From assembly GCA_049568075.1 (NCBI GenBank), contig CP144911.1: a stretch of 64,000 bases of DNA, one strand, 5' to 3'. Position 1 is the stretch's first letter. Each line of letters starts with the position of its first letter. The notes beneath the pieces are model-generated. The model was not told the DNA's origin and searched no databases. It was given only the letters and a program-made list of their open reading frames with translations. This stretch comes from Gottfriedia sp049568075 (GTDB lineage Bacteria; Bacillota; Bacilli; Bacillales; Bacillaceae_G). This document shows positions 1 to 13,943 of this stretch, piece after piece. The position numbers were made by a program, and so were the translations under genes.

Positions 1-517
1 ATGCTTGTTCCCACTCTCTTACCGTTTTTACTTTTGAAATGCCATAAACATCCTTTATTTCGCTTTCTTCTTTTAGTGTTAGTGGTCTCTCTGATGTCAT
101 TTCTATAGCAAGAAAATATCCACCTTTTTTTAACACTCTTACATATTCTTGTATTGATTTATCTACATTTGTGAAGCTTGTTACTGATTCCGAAATAATA
201 ATATCAAATGAATTATCTTTAAAAGGCAGGTTTTCTGCACTTGCTTGATGCAGAGTAACTGGAATTTTCTTTTTGTTAAATCGTTTTCGTGCATTTGCCA
301 ACATCCGACTGTTTATATCGATTGTTGTAATTGGGCATTTATAAGTTTCATATAAATAGCTAGCAGTTTTACCCGAACCGCATCCAACCTCTAAAACTTG
401 GCTATCTGAATTCAGCGGAAGAAATCTTAATGTTTTTTTTGTTAAATCAAACCCACCTGGATGTGCATCTTCAATATTTAACGTGGCAATTAAATCTATA
501 TAAGAAAATTTCCTCAT
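1..517 (-). CDS. Class I SAM-dependent methyltransferase (C-terminus cut off by window edge)
   Basis: The reading frame starts at an ATG at 517 (MRKFSYIDLIATLN) and stays open to base 1, so about 172 residues are visible and the C-terminus lies outside the window. Residues about 40-50 read VLEVGCGSGKT, the SAM-binding glycine-rich motif I of Rossmann methyltransferases. A later ITTIDINSRML supplies the acidic ribose-binding residue, and FDIIISESV followed by EYVRVLKKGGYFLAIEM matches motifs III-IV and the post-motif strand of Methyltransf_11/UbiE-like enzymes. The substrate cannot be told; small-molecule, lipid and tRNA substrates all occur in this family. It faces away from the other genes at this edge. 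Family confidence is high, function low. Confidence 0.8.
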   Translation of the reverse strand, partial: MRKFSYIDLIATLNIEDAHPGGFDLTKKTLRFLPLNSDSQVLEVGCGSGKTASYLYETYKCPITTIDINSRMLANARKRFNKKKIPVTLHQASAENLPFKDNSFDIIISESVTSFTNVDKSIQEYVRVLKKGGYFLAIEMTSERPLTLKEESEIKDVYGISKVKTVREWEQA

Positions 518-611
518 ATTAAGACCCCAATCATGTAGTTTGGTATAGTCTATTCATATAAGCTTAAATTTGTTTTGTATTCTTGAAAACATTGAATTTT
601 TTCTTAAATTC

Positions 612-641
612 AAAAACATCAGCTTTTGGGCTGATGTTTTT
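612..641 (-). terminator. Rho-independent terminator of the MutS2-like gene
   Basis: A perfect 12-bp inverted repeat (612-623 with 630-641, 6-nt loop) is followed on the minus strand by T-rich sequence. It lies 50 bp past the stop codon at 690. Confidence 0.75.
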
Positions 642-689
642 GTTTGTATAAAAAGTGCAATAATTTGCTGATCGAAAATAGCCGTAATA

Positions 690-2591
690 TCACTTCCCGT
701 TACTTCTCATTCCTTTTTGAATCTTTCGTAGTGCCTTTTTCGAACCTCGATCAATATCGTGCTGTAATTTCCTTGTCGCATAATCAAAAAATAATGTATC
801 TAAGTCATATCCTTCTGGATAAAGTTCAGCTGCCTTTACTTCTAAAGTTACTCGTTTTTCATTCACTTCCAAAAATTCGCCATTGTAAAAAACAATGAGA
901 TTGTAGAAATTATCGATTTCTTTATAGACAATTCCAAAGTTATCATAGTCTAATAATTTTACTCGATCACCTTTTCGATAGTTAACCTTTTCTTCAGATC
1001 TCAATTTGACAATCTTTGGTCTCCTTATTGCACTTTCATTTACTTTTTCTAATTGATATTCTTTATTTTCCATATATCCCTTCGCTCTTAGAAGTACATT
1101 TTCGCGAATATTCATTTTCTTAGAAATCCATAGAGCATTACTTTCTCCTGATTTCCCAATAATTAACTTATACATTGGTTCTAGTGTTTCGCTATTAAAT
1201 CGCATTGCTGCATTCATAAAGTCACTATGCATTTCTGAAAAACGTTTAATTTCACCATAATGGGTAGTTGCAACTGTAATACATCCCATGAGGTAAAATT
1301 CTTCTAATATAGAAATTGCTAGTGCAGATCCTTCATTCGGTTCCGTACCACTTCCGATTTCATCGAATAGTAAAAGTGTATTATTATTAGAAACACTCAT
1401 AATATCGGAAAGGTTTTTCATATGTGATGAGAATGTGCTTAGTGCATTCTCTAAACTTTGATTGTCACCAATATCAACAAAAATCTTTTCAAATACAGCA
1501 ATTTCAGTCCCCGTGTCTCCAATAATATGGAAACCTGACATTGTTGCTAAAGTTAGTAAACCAATTGTTTTCAGAACGACTGTCTTCCCACCCGCATTAG
1601 GTCCAGTAATGATTAAACTACGATAACTCTCTCCTATCTCAAAATTAAGAGGAACAACATTACCTGTTAATAGTGGATGTTTGCAATTAACTAACTTTAT
1701 ATATCCAAAGTCATTTAATTTCGGCTCAACTCCACCAATATGTTTGCTAAATTTAGCTTTAGCAAACACCATATCATATTGACTAATTAACTCCATATTT
1801 ATATTTATTTCATAAATGTTTTCTAAAATCATTCCTGAAAGAGTAGCTAAAATTTGATATTCTTCCATTGCCTCTTCAGCCTTCAGGCTTGCTAACTCAC
1901 TGTTTAATTTAGTTACTGTATTCGGTTCAATAAAGACTGTTGCCCCTTTAGAAGAAACTTCAATAATCGATCCAGGAACTTGCTTCTTAAAGGAAGCTTT
2001 AATTGGTATTGTATATCGGTCATCTTTCTTACTTATAAAAAAGTCTTGAATATACATTTTATTAGCACTACTACTTAAAAACTTATTTAAACGATCTTTA
2101 ATTTTCTCTTCAACTGATTCAATATTATTTCGTATTCGTTTAAGGTCCTTACTTGCCGCAGAATCAACGCTGTTTCCTTTAATTGAGAAGTTAATCTCAT
2201 CTTCAATAGTTATAAATTCACTCATTGAGTTTGCGTATGAAGCGAGAATTGGAGCAAAAAATAGGTTATCTTGCATAAACTTTTTAATTCTTCTACATCC
2301 TCTTAAAAAGTCCGAAACACTGATTAAGTCACTCGGATCTAGTATCATGCCCTTTTCAAGATCTTGAATAAGATTTTCAATGTTAGAAACACCTAAAAAT
2401 GGCACATGTCCTTCTACATCTAATATTGCCCGAGCTTCAGTTGTCTCATTTAATCTATTTTTAACTACTTTTATATTGCTACTAGGTTCTAATTGATTTA
2501 TCAGTTTTTTACCTAATCCACTTACACAATAAGTTTTTACAATTTCTTTTAACTCGTTATATTGTAATTTTTCAAATGTTATATTATTCAA
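690..2591 (-). CDS. MutS2-like DNA-binding ATPase lacking a Smr domain
   Basis: 633 residues. The C-terminal half is a MutS-family ABC ATPase: Walker A GPNAGGKT at 330-337, Walker B LLLFDEIGSGTEPNEG at 406-421 and the ATTHY H-loop at 441-445. The N-terminal 300 residues resemble the MutS core and clamp region with coiled coil. Overall similarity is to MutS2 rather than mismatch-repair MutS: there is no N-terminal mismatch-recognition domain. Canonical Bacillus MutS2 is about 785 residues and ends in a Smr nuclease domain; this protein ends about 150 residues earlier with a basic tail (KKALRKIQKGMR) and no Smr motif. MutS2 proteins act on branched DNA or on collided ribosomes; the role of this shorter form is not established from sequence. 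It is likely a paralogue of a full MutS2 elsewhere. It appears monocistronic, with its own terminator. Confidence 0.8.
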   Translation of the reverse strand: MNNITFEKLQYNELKEIVKTYCVSGLGKKLINQLEPSSNIKVVKNRLNETTEARAILDVEGHVPFLGVSNIENLIQDLEKGMILDPSDLISVSDFLRGCRRIKKFMQDNLFFAPILASYANSMSEFITIEDEINFSIKGNSVDSAASKDLKRIRNNIESVEEKIKDRLNKFLSSSANKMYIQDFFISKKDDRYTIPIKASFKKQVPGSIIEVSSKGATVFIEPNTVTKLNSELASLKAEEAMEEYQILATLSGMILENIYEININMELISQYDMVFAKAKFSKHIGGVEPKLNDFGYIKLVNCKHPLLTGNVVPLNFEIGESYRSLIITGPNAGGKTVVLKTIGLLTLATMSGFHIIGDTGTEIAVFEKIFVDIGDNQSLENALSTFSSHMKNLSDIMSVSNNNTLLLFDEIGSGTEPNEGSALAISILEEFYLMGCITVATTHYGEIKRFSEMHSDFMNAAMRFNSETLEPMYKLIIGKSGESNALWISKKMNIRENVLLRAKGYMENKEYQLEKVNESAIRRPKIVKLRSEEKVNYRKGDRVKLLDYDNFGIVYKEIDNFYNLIVFYNGEFLEVNEKRVTLEVKAAELYPEGYDLDTLFFDYATRKLQHDIDRGSKKALRKIQKGMRSNGK

Positions 2592-2701
2592 CTTTTATTC
2601 TCCTCTTTCATATGATTTTATCGATCATAAATGGAGATACCTACCCGTTAGATTCCAATGAGATTATTATAGAATTAAGATTTACCCGAAAAAATATAAA
2701 A

Positions 2702-2726
2702 AAAGCTGCGGAGATACCGCAGCTTT
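2702..2726 (-). terminator. Orphan terminator-like hairpin
   Basis: A perfect 10-bp stem (2702-2711 with 2717-2726, 5-nt loop) with a T-rich tail on the minus strand. No minus-strand gene is recognisable between it and 3250, so what it terminates is unclear. Confidence 0.5.
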
Positions 2727-3240
2727 AATCACATTACAAGGCAATTATAATTGAAATATAGTTAAATAAGCTATTACAGAATAGCCAAACTAAATTCATT
2801 ACACGCATTATAAAGTATTGTAGGTATCTTCATAGGTTTGAAATAAATACATGACAAAATTAAGGGTACGAATTCTACAAATTCCCCTTTTTTTCATCCT
2901 ATTTATTTCATTTAATTTTTTCCTATTTAGAACCTACCGCACTCACAAAATGCACCTCATTTATTATTATGTTCATTGAAAACTAACTTATTGAAATCAT
3001 CATACTATGTGTAAATTGAAAAGTAAAGATGCTCTATTTACTATATGTGATTTATATAAATTTTCTACAACTTTTTCCCCTTCAGGTAAATACTCTTTTT
3101 TAAGTTTTAGATTCACTGTAAGTCAATTGAAAAAAGTAATAAATGACCATTCCAAATTTGTAGCAAATAGAAATTTAGTTTAATAAGAATTAATCATCGT
3201 ATAAAAACACATCATTTAATTGAATATTAAATATAAAAAC
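2727..3240. other. AT-rich intergenic stretch, nothing recognised
   Basis: About 500 bp of AT-rich DNA between the orphan hairpin and the small secreted-protein gene. I see no plausible start with a ribosome binding site and no RNA gene. The promoter of the downstream plus-strand gene should lie in its last 100 bp but I cannot place it. Confidence 0.4.
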
Positions 3241-3252
3241 TGGAGATTTAAA

Positions 3253-3690
3253 ATGAAAAATACAATAGCTCATCTCACTTTCAGTTTATTGTTCTTATTT
3301 AACTCAGTTACTACAGTACACGGAGAAATTGCAAATCATTTATTTAGGACAAAGTCTGTTAGTTTTAAAGGAGCCGATAATAACTGGGAAATTTTACACG
3401 AAATGACTTTGGTCGGAACTGATATCTTATATCAAACAACTTTAAAATATAAAGGAAAATATGATAAAGATTTAATTAAGTCAAACTCACACTATTTGAT
3501 TAGCTATAATCACGGAACGATCGGAGGGGAGACATTTTTATTAAATCAATCTGGTGAATTTCATGGTAAGAAAAGAGAGTGCGGTGGATGTGAGTTTATT
3601 GATAAGGAAAAGGAGATAAATTATGAAATTTACTGGAAAGATACTATAAGTACCATTATTTTAAAAAAATTGGATAAACCAAGTACTTAA
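3253..3690 (+). CDS. Small secreted protein of unknown function
   Basis: 145 residues from the ATG at 3253, chosen because TGGAG (3241-3245) sits 7 bp upstream; a further in-frame ATG at 3220 has no ribosome binding site. Residues 1-24 (MKNTIAHLTFSLLFLFNSVTTVHG) form a typical Sec signal peptide with likely cleavage after VHG. The mature part is polar and beta-rich, with a CGGC motif near residue 115 that could form a disulfide or bind metal. There is no lipobox and no membrane segment. I do not recognise a family. It is followed by a terminator-like hairpin, so it is probably a single-gene transcript. Confidence 0.65.
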   Translation: MKNTIAHLTFSLLFLFNSVTTVHGEIANHLFRTKSVSFKGADNNWEILHEMTLVGTDILYQTTLKYKGKYDKDLIKSNSHYLISYNHGTIGGETFLLNQSGEFHGKKRECGGCEFIDKEKEINYEIYWKDTISTIILKKLDKPST

Positions 3691-3724
3691 CCTCTAAAAG
3701 TACTAAAGCATGTGATCGTTACAG

Positions 3725-3756
3725 AAAACGAACTGTTATAAGCAATTCGTTTTTTG
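3725..3756 (+). terminator. Terminator after the secreted-protein gene
   Basis: Stem AAAACGAA/TTCGTTTT with a 13-nt loop followed by a run of Ts, 35 bp past the stop codon at 3690. Confidence 0.6.
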
Positions 3757-3913
3757 TATTTGTTTTAGTTATTCAACAAGAATTAATAAATCAATGAGCT
3801 AAATACTAAGTATAATGCATAAATAAAATAACTCGGTATTGAACTGATTTTTATTTAGAATAGTTCTTCTTTTATTTAAATATTTTTAAATTAGGGAAGG
3901 AGTGTAGATCTTA

Positions 3914-4309
3914 ATGACTGAAGTCCAAAAGAAAAAGTAGGTTGATAAAGGCATTATTCTATTATTAGCTTTAGTATTCATTATTTTAGCTACAAACGTC
4001 CCAAAAATACAAAATTTATATGAGTCAACTTTACTAGGAACTTACCACAGCAAAAAACTTCCATTTGCAACAATAGTATTTGATGAAGAGGACCATCATT
4101 CATTTTATTATTATAATCAATCTGAGACAGATAAAGGAACTTATACACAGAAAACAGATACGACGTATGTCATTAACAGTTCTAAGTTTCATAACTTGAA
4201 AATCATTTATGATAAAAAAGGAAGCACTTTTAAAATAAAAATTGATAAGGAAACCTATGTTTTTAAACAAACCGATACAATTCCTACGATTATTGATAAT
4301 TCTGAATAA
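3914..4309 (+). pseudogene. Membrane-anchored small protein gene interrupted by an amber codon
   Basis: An ATG at 3914, preceded by a good ribosome binding site (GGAAGGAG around 3896-3903), opens a frame that reads MTEVQKKK, hits TAG at 3938-3940, and then continues uninterrupted for 122 codons to TAA at 4307. The continuation looks like real protein: a transmembrane segment (GIILLLALVFIILATNV), then a soluble domain starting NLYESTLLGTYHSKKLPFATIVFDEED. No ATG, GTG or TTG near the codons after the stop would rescue the membrane segment. The simplest reading is a recent nonsense mutation or a base-call error in an otherwise intact small membrane-anchored protein of about 131 residues. Function unknown. 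Confidence 0.6.
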
Positions 4310-4429
4310 CTAGATTTAGGTTCTTCAGTACTTGGTAATCAAATTTTGTACAAAGAATTTAAAAGAACAAAAATTGACAGTCCTTTATGTTTGTTAAATA
4401 TCAACAATAAACCGATTCAAAATAAAAAA

Positions 4430-4453
4430 AGCACCAGCTAATTAGCTGATACT
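4430..4453 (-). terminator. Terminator of the first rRNA operon
   Basis: 10-bp stem with a 4-nt loop (4430-4439 with 4444-4453, two G-T pairs), followed on the minus strand by seven Ts. It lies directly after the 5S gene. Confidence 0.8.
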
Positions 4454-4461
4454 TTGGCAAA

Positions 4462-4576
4462 CCAGGCGACGTTCTACTCTCACAGGGGGAAACCCCCAAC
4501 TACCATCGACGCAAAAGAGCTTAACTGCCGTGTTCGGTATGGGAACGGGTGTGACCTCTTTGCCATAATCACCTGA
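4462..4576 (-). rRNA. rrf: 5S ribosomal RNA
   Basis: Read on the minus strand it carries the conserved 5S core (AGAGGTCACACCCGTTCCCA, then ACCGAACACGG and the GTAGTTGGGGG segment). The two ends pair as the 5S terminal helix (CAGGTGAT with GTCGCCTG). Ends are estimated from this helix. Confidence 0.92.
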
Positions 4577-4635
4577 TTTGTATTGAGTTGTACTTCGTAC
4601 CCTCAAAACTAGATAATGTCATCATCAAACTTGTT

Positions 4636-7571
<2,936 letters not shown>

Positions 7572-7721
7572 AATTTTAAAACTAATTGAATTAAACTTAC
7601 GCAGTTTAATGAATGACATTATCTAGTTTTCAAGGTACAAAGTTGAGAGTGAACTCTCAAAACTAAACAAAACAATGAAGAAACATTTTCATACATGAAC
7701 CATCGGTTCATGATGTCTCCA

Positions 7722-9275
<1,554 letters not shown>

Positions 9276-9380
9276 GTTAAGTTTAAATCTTGTATTGCTC
9301 AAAAAACTAATAATTGACGTTTACTTCATGTTTTGTTTAGTTTTCAAAGTTCACTTTTCCGCTTCAGAAGCGACTTTTAA

Positions 9381-9410
9381 ATCATAACATTTAAAGCTTG
9401 TTTTAGTCAA
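9381..9410 (-). promoter_or_regulatory. Promoter of the first rRNA operon
   Basis: On the minus strand: -35 TTGACT (9405-9410), 18-bp spacer, -10 TATGAT (9381-9386), about 105 bp upstream of the 16S 5' end. The sequence around it resembles the proximal promoter of the second operon, but the spacer differs. Confidence 0.75.
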
Positions 9411-9592
9411 CAACTTTTTAAATGTTTTTTGATTTTTATTTCGTTTGTTTTCCCTCGTTTGGGACAACATAGAATAATATATCAGCTATTTAGATTAATT
9501 ACAATACTAAAATAAAAGAACTATTATTCAGAATCTTCCATTTAACAGACCCCTTTATTAACAATAGTGACTGTATTCACTTTAATATATCT

Positions 9593-9617
9593 AGGATGCT
9601 TCTTTATGAAGCATCCT
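9593..9617 (-). terminator. Hairpin after glpD
   Basis: Perfect 10-bp inverted repeat with a 5-nt loop, 8 bp past the glpD stop. The minus-strand tail is not a clean T run, so it may be a weak terminator or an mRNA-stabilising hairpin. Confidence 0.5.
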
Positions 9618-9624
9618 TTGATTC

Positions 9625-11310
9625 TTATGCTAACGTTGCATTCTTCTTTAATTTTCCAATTGGTTTTACTGCTTCTACTAATGCTCGATCTAACTCTGTA
9701 GTGTATTTTGCTTTTTGTTCCTTACTCCACTCTAGCTTTATTGACATAAATTCAATAACTGAGTCTTTCCATTCATATACCCAATGAATATTGAAGAACA
9801 ATGCACCAGTACGACGTATAAAAAAGTCGACTGGTTTTACAACCATCTCAAAGTCTATTGCATATAAAAGCGGTAAGAAGACATCTATAGGTAAATTATA
9901 TTGATTAGCCACCACTCTGTATTGACTTGCTAACTGAAATAATGTGTCAACATTGGAACCATAAAATTTTGTAAAACGTTCTGCTAGATTTTCTGACAAA
10001 CCATACTTGATTCCTTCTTTGGTTTTTTCAGAAATATATTTAGAAAATTGTGATGCTCCACCTACATGTCCACCAGAGATAGGCATATGTTTTGTCTTAC
10101 TTTTTATATAGTTAGAATTGTATCCTTCCTTTTTTAGTAATCCAGTTACATAGTCGATTACCGTTTCGGCCATTTTTCGATACCCCGTTAACTTTCCACC
10201 AGCAATTGTTATTAAGCCAGAATTTGAAGTCCAAATTTCATCTTTGCGTGAAATTTCGGATGCACTTTTCCCTTCTTCATATATTAACGGACGTACCCCT
10301 GCCCAACTTGATTCTATATCCTTTTTCGAGATATTTATTGTTGGAAACATGTAGTTGATTGCATTGATAATATAGTTACAGTCTTCATTAGTCATTTGTG
10401 GTTTCGCAGCATCTTCTTTATAAAATGTATCTGTTGTACCAACATATGTCTTTCCATCTCGAGGAATCGCAAATACCATACGTCCGTCTGGCGTATCAAA
10501 ATAGATTGCTTGACCGAGCGGGAAACGGCTATGATCAATAACTAAGTGAACACCTTTGGATAGCTGTAATACCTTACCTCTCTTTGATTGATCCATTTCA
10601 CGTAGTGAGTCAACCCACGGCCCCGCTGCATTTACAATTTTTTTACCGTATACTTCATACACTTCACCATCCAATAAATCAAGGACAATTACACCGCATA
10701 CTTTACCATCTTTATATAAGAAACCATCTACTTTAGCATAGTTCACTGCTTTAGCCCCATGAAAGATTGCTTCTTTCATTACCTCAATTGTTAGACGAGC
10801 ATCATCTGTGCGGTACTCTACATAGTATCCGCCACCTTTCAACCCTTCTTGTTTTACAAGTGGCTCTTTTTCGATCGTTTGTTTACGATTAAACATTTTT
10901 CTGCGTTCATTTCTTTTTACACCAGCTAGGAAATCATAAATCCTTAATCCTATTGATGTACTAAATGCACCAAATGTACCACCTTTATGGAAAGGTAATA
11001 ACATCCATTCTGGAGTTGTTACGTGGGGACCATTTTCGTAAACAATTGCACGTTCTTTCCCAACTTCTGCTACCATTTTTACTTCTAATTGTTTTAAGTA
11101 TCGTAATCCGCCATGTACAAGTTTAGTTGAACGACTAGATGTACCTGCTGCAAAGTCTTGCATTTCAAATACAATTGTTGATAAACCACGTGTACTAGCA
11201 TCTAAGGCAATACCAGCTCCAGTTATACCTCCACCGATAACGATTACATCTAATTCTCTTTTATTTACTGTTTTTAAGACATCTTTTCGTAATGCACCTG
11301 AAAATTTCAT
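9625..11310 (-). CDS. glpD: Aerobic glycerol-3-phosphate dehydrogenase
   Basis: 561 residues from the ATG at 11310 (MKFSGALRKDVL), which has AGGAGG 8 bp upstream; the frame extends further but those codons lie in the leader hairpin. It oxidises glycerol 3-phosphate to dihydroxyacetone phosphate with FAD and feeds electrons to menaquinone at the membrane face. The N-terminal DVIVIGGGITGAGIALDA is the FAD dinucleotide-binding loop, and FAAGTSSRSTKLVHGGLRYL is the characteristic DAO-family/GlpD signature. Length is normal for Bacillus GlpD. It is the last gene of the glycerol cluster and is preceded by a GlpP-type leader terminator (11339-11390), so expression should depend on glycerol 3-phosphate through GlpP antitermination. 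Confidence 0.95.
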   Translation of the reverse strand: MKFSGALRKDVLKTVNKRELDVIVIGGGITGAGIALDASTRGLSTIVFEMQDFAAGTSSRSTKLVHGGLRYLKQLEVKMVAEVGKERAIVYENGPHVTTPEWMLLPFHKGGTFGAFSTSIGLRIYDFLAGVKRNERRKMFNRKQTIEKEPLVKQEGLKGGGYYVEYRTDDARLTIEVMKEAIFHGAKAVNYAKVDGFLYKDGKVCGVIVLDLLDGEVYEVYGKKIVNAAGPWVDSLREMDQSKRGKVLQLSKGVHLVIDHSRFPLGQAIYFDTPDGRMVFAIPRDGKTYVGTTDTFYKEDAAKPQMTNEDCNYIINAINYMFPTINISKKDIESSWAGVRPLIYEEGKSASEISRKDEIWTSNSGLITIAGGKLTGYRKMAETVIDYVTGLLKKEGYNSNYIKSKTKHMPISGGHVGGASQFSKYISEKTKEGIKYGLSENLAERFTKFYGSNVDTLFQLASQYRVVANQYNLPIDVFLPLLYAIDFEMVVKPVDFFIRRTGALFFNIHWVYEWKDSVIEFMSIKLEWSKEQKAKYTTELDRALVEAVKPIGKLKKNATLA

Positions 11311-11338
11311 GGCTTTTCCTCCTTTAAATACGAAAAAA

Positions 11339-11390
11339 AGAGACCACAAACATCACTATAGAAATTCTTCTATAGCATGTTGTGGTCTCT
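11339..11390 (-). promoter_or_regulatory. glpD leader terminator, probable GlpP antitermination target
   Basis: An 11-bp stem (11339-11349 with 11380-11390) with a second stem inside its loop (CTATAG/CTATAG) and seven Ts on the minus strand, located between the glpK stop and the glpD ribosome binding site. The sequence just upstream (CAAGTTAATA, then GGAGATTTAGAGAGACCACA) closely resembles that before the glpF leader hairpin, as expected for a shared GlpP binding element. GlpP control of glpD and glpF leaders is established in B. subtilis. Confidence 0.8.
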
Positions 11391-11442
11391 CTAAATCTCC
11401 TACCGAAATATTAACTTGTTTCTATTTTAACACTATACTATG

Positions 11443-12933
11443 TTATTTGAAAGCTTTTGTTGCTTCGATTGCTTTTTTCCAACCACTGTATAGTTCTTCT
11501 CTTTTATCATCTTGCATTTCCGGTTTAAATCTCTTATCCATGTTCCATTGTTTTGAGATTGTTTCTTGATTTTCCCAATAACCAACAGCTAGGCCTGCTA
11601 AATAAGCTGCACCTAAAGCTGTTGTTTCATTTACTTCAGGACGTTCAACTGGGACATCTAATAGATCACTTTGGAATTGCATTAAGAAATTATTCTTAAC
11701 TGCTCCACCGTCCACACGTAAAGTTTTTAGTTCAATACCCGAATCAGCTTCCATTGCACATAATACATCTTTGGTTTGATAAGCTAATGCTTCCAGTGTT
11801 GCACGAATAAAATGTTCCTTCGTTGTTCCACGAGTTAATCCAAAAACCGCTCCCCGTACTTCACTATCCCAGTAAGGAGTACCTAGACCAACAAATGCGG
11901 GTACAATATAAACTCCATCTGTAGATTCAACTCTAGTAGCATATTCCTCACTATTACTAGCATCTTTAAACATGCGCATTCCATCACGTAACCATTGAAT
12001 AGCGGAACCTGCTACGAAAATACTTCCTTCTAAAGCATATTCAACTTTTCCATTTAGGCCCCATGCAATTGTTGTTAATAAGCCATGATTAGATTTTACC
12101 GCTTTTTCACCAGTATTCATTAACATAAAACAACCAGTACCATAAGTATTTTTCGCCATTCCTTCGCCAAAGCAAGCTTGACCAAATAACGCAGCTTGTT
12201 GGTCACCAGCTATCCCTGCAATAGGTACATTTTGACCAAAGAAATGGTAATCAACAGTATGACCATATACTTCAGAAGAAGATCGTACTTCTGGAAGCAT
12301 ACTTTTTGGTACCGTTAGCATTTCAAGTAGCTCATCATCCCAACTTAATTCATGAATGTTATACATTAATGTACGTGATGCATTTGAATAATCCGTAACA
12401 TGTACATTGCCTCCAGATAATTTCCAAACAAGCCAAGTATCAATCGTTCCAAATAATAATTCATCACGTTCTGCTTTCTTTCTTGCACCTTCTACATTAT
12501 CTAGAATCCACTTAACTTTTGTTCCAGAGAAATAGGCATCAATTAAAAGACCTGTTTTTTCACGAACAACCTCTCCATAGCCTTTCTCTTTTAGATCATC
12601 ACATATCTCACTCGTTTGACGTGATTGCCACACGATTGCATTATAGATTGGTTTTCCAGTTGTTTTGTCCCACACAACGGTTGTTTCGCGTTGATTTGTA
12701 ATACCTATACCTGCAATTTGCTCAGGTTTTACATCTGCTTCACTTAAACAAGTAGCAATGACAGCTAAAATTGATCCCCAAATTTCTTGCGCATTATGCT
12801 CAACCCACCCTGGCTTTGGAAAATGCTGTGTAAATTCTTTTTGTGCAACATGGACTATTTTGCCATTTTTATTAAATAGAATTGCACGAGAACTTGTTGT
12901 ACCTTGATCTAAAGAAAGAATGTATTTATTCAT
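11443..12933 (-). CDS. glpK: Glycerol kinase
   Basis: 496 residues, the usual length. It phosphorylates glycerol with ATP to glycerol 3-phosphate in the cytoplasm. The FGGY kinase signature starts at DQGTTSSRAI (9-18), the phosphate-binding region. His230 in DYHFFG corresponds to the histidine that HPr phosphorylates to activate GlpK in Gram-positive bacteria, so PTS control of activity is likely. The start is supported by GAGGAG about 10 bp upstream. It lies 18 bp downstream of glpF in the same transcript; glpD follows after its own leader terminator. Confidence 0.96.
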   Translation of the reverse strand: MNKYILSLDQGTTSSRAILFNKNGKIVHVAQKEFTQHFPKPGWVEHNAQEIWGSILAVIATCLSEADVKPEQIAGIGITNQRETTVVWDKTTGKPIYNAIVWQSRQTSEICDDLKEKGYGEVVREKTGLLIDAYFSGTKVKWILDNVEGARKKAERDELLFGTIDTWLVWKLSGGNVHVTDYSNASRTLMYNIHELSWDDELLEMLTVPKSMLPEVRSSSEVYGHTVDYHFFGQNVPIAGIAGDQQAALFGQACFGEGMAKNTYGTGCFMLMNTGEKAVKSNHGLLTTIAWGLNGKVEYALEGSIFVAGSAIQWLRDGMRMFKDASNSEEYATRVESTDGVYIVPAFVGLGTPYWDSEVRGAVFGLTRGTTKEHFIRATLEALAYQTKDVLCAMEADSGIELKTLRVDGGAVKNNFLMQFQSDLLDVPVERPEVNETTALGAAYLAGLAVGYWENQETISKQWNMDKRFKPEMQDDKREELYSGWKKAIEATKAFK

Positions 12934-12951
12934 AATCGTCCCATCTCCTCA

Positions 12952-13776
12952 TTAAGCTACTACTTTTCTATTATTTGTATGACTTTGACTCTTTTTACTT
13001 GTTAAATAAGAAACTATCAAAATACCAACTGTTACAATTCCTACATAAATAATTGCAGAGTTATGCTTACCTTCAAAAATAATTTGATAGAATAATCCTG
13101 CAAGTGATCCTCCTAATGCTGGCCCAACAACTGGAATCCATGCGTATTTCCAATTTGAACCCCCTTTACCAGTAATAGGTAATAAAAAGTGTGCAATGCG
13201 AGGTCCTAAGTCACGAGCTGGATTAATTGCATAACCAGTCGTTCCGCCTAATGATAAACCAATGCTAACAATTAAGAAACCTACGATAAAAGGATTTAAA
13301 CCATCTGCAAATTTATTTGAACCAATTGCTAAAATACCAAACACTAAGATGAACGTTCCAATCAATTCGCTTAAAAGATTTGCAAATGTATTAGGTATAG
13401 CAGGACCCGTTGCAAATACACCTAATTTTGTTCCTGGATCTTCTGTTTCTTTCCAATGAGGTAGGTAATGTAAATAAACAATTGCTGCTCCGATTATCGC
13501 ACCAATCATTTGTGCTGCAATGTATTCGGGTACTTGACTCCATGGAAATGAGCCTTTAAAAGCTAATGCTAAAGTAACAGCTGGATTTAAATGCGCTCCA
13601 CTAATACTTCCTACTGCATAAACAGATATTGCAACTGCTAGACCCCACCCTAGAGTTATTACAATCCAACCTGAATCCTTAGCAAATGATTTTTTTAAAC
13701 TTACACCTGCACAAACTCCTCCACCTAAAACAATTAGCAAAGCAGTTCCAATTAATTCCCCTAAAAATGCTGACAT
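12952..13776 (-). CDS. glpF: Glycerol uptake facilitator (aquaglyceroporin)
   Basis: 274 residues, MIP family. Both pore half-helix motifs are present: SGAHLNPAVTLA and GYAINPARDLGPR, the latter with the NPAR-D arrangement typical of glycerol-conducting members. Six membrane helices are evident. It admits glycerol for GlpK to trap by phosphorylation. The ATG at 13776 has GGAGTG 7 bp upstream. Transcription starts at the promoter near 14040, reads a leader with a GlpP-type terminator (13944-13998), and then enters glpF-glpK. Confidence 0.94.
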   Translation of the reverse strand: MSAFLGELIGTALLIVLGGGVCAGVSLKKSFAKDSGWIVITLGWGLAVAISVYAVGSISGAHLNPAVTLALAFKGSFPWSQVPEYIAAQMIGAIIGAAIVYLHYLPHWKETEDPGTKLGVFATGPAIPNTFANLLSELIGTFILVFGILAIGSNKFADGLNPFIVGFLIVSIGLSLGGTTGYAINPARDLGPRIAHFLLPITGKGGSNWKYAWIPVVGPALGGSLAGLFYQIIFEGKHNSAIIYVGIVTVGILIVSYLTSKKSQSHTNNRKVVA

Positions 13777-13943
13777 AATTTCACTCCATCCACATTCAAT
13801 TTAAGATTAAGTTTTCTCGTGAGCGAAAATAAATCGAATGGCCATTCTTTTTAATAATAACTCTGTTAATATAGAAAAGAAGTATTGAGACAATGAGTAT
13901 GATATTAGTGCATACCAATTATTAACTGAGCCTAAAAACAAAA

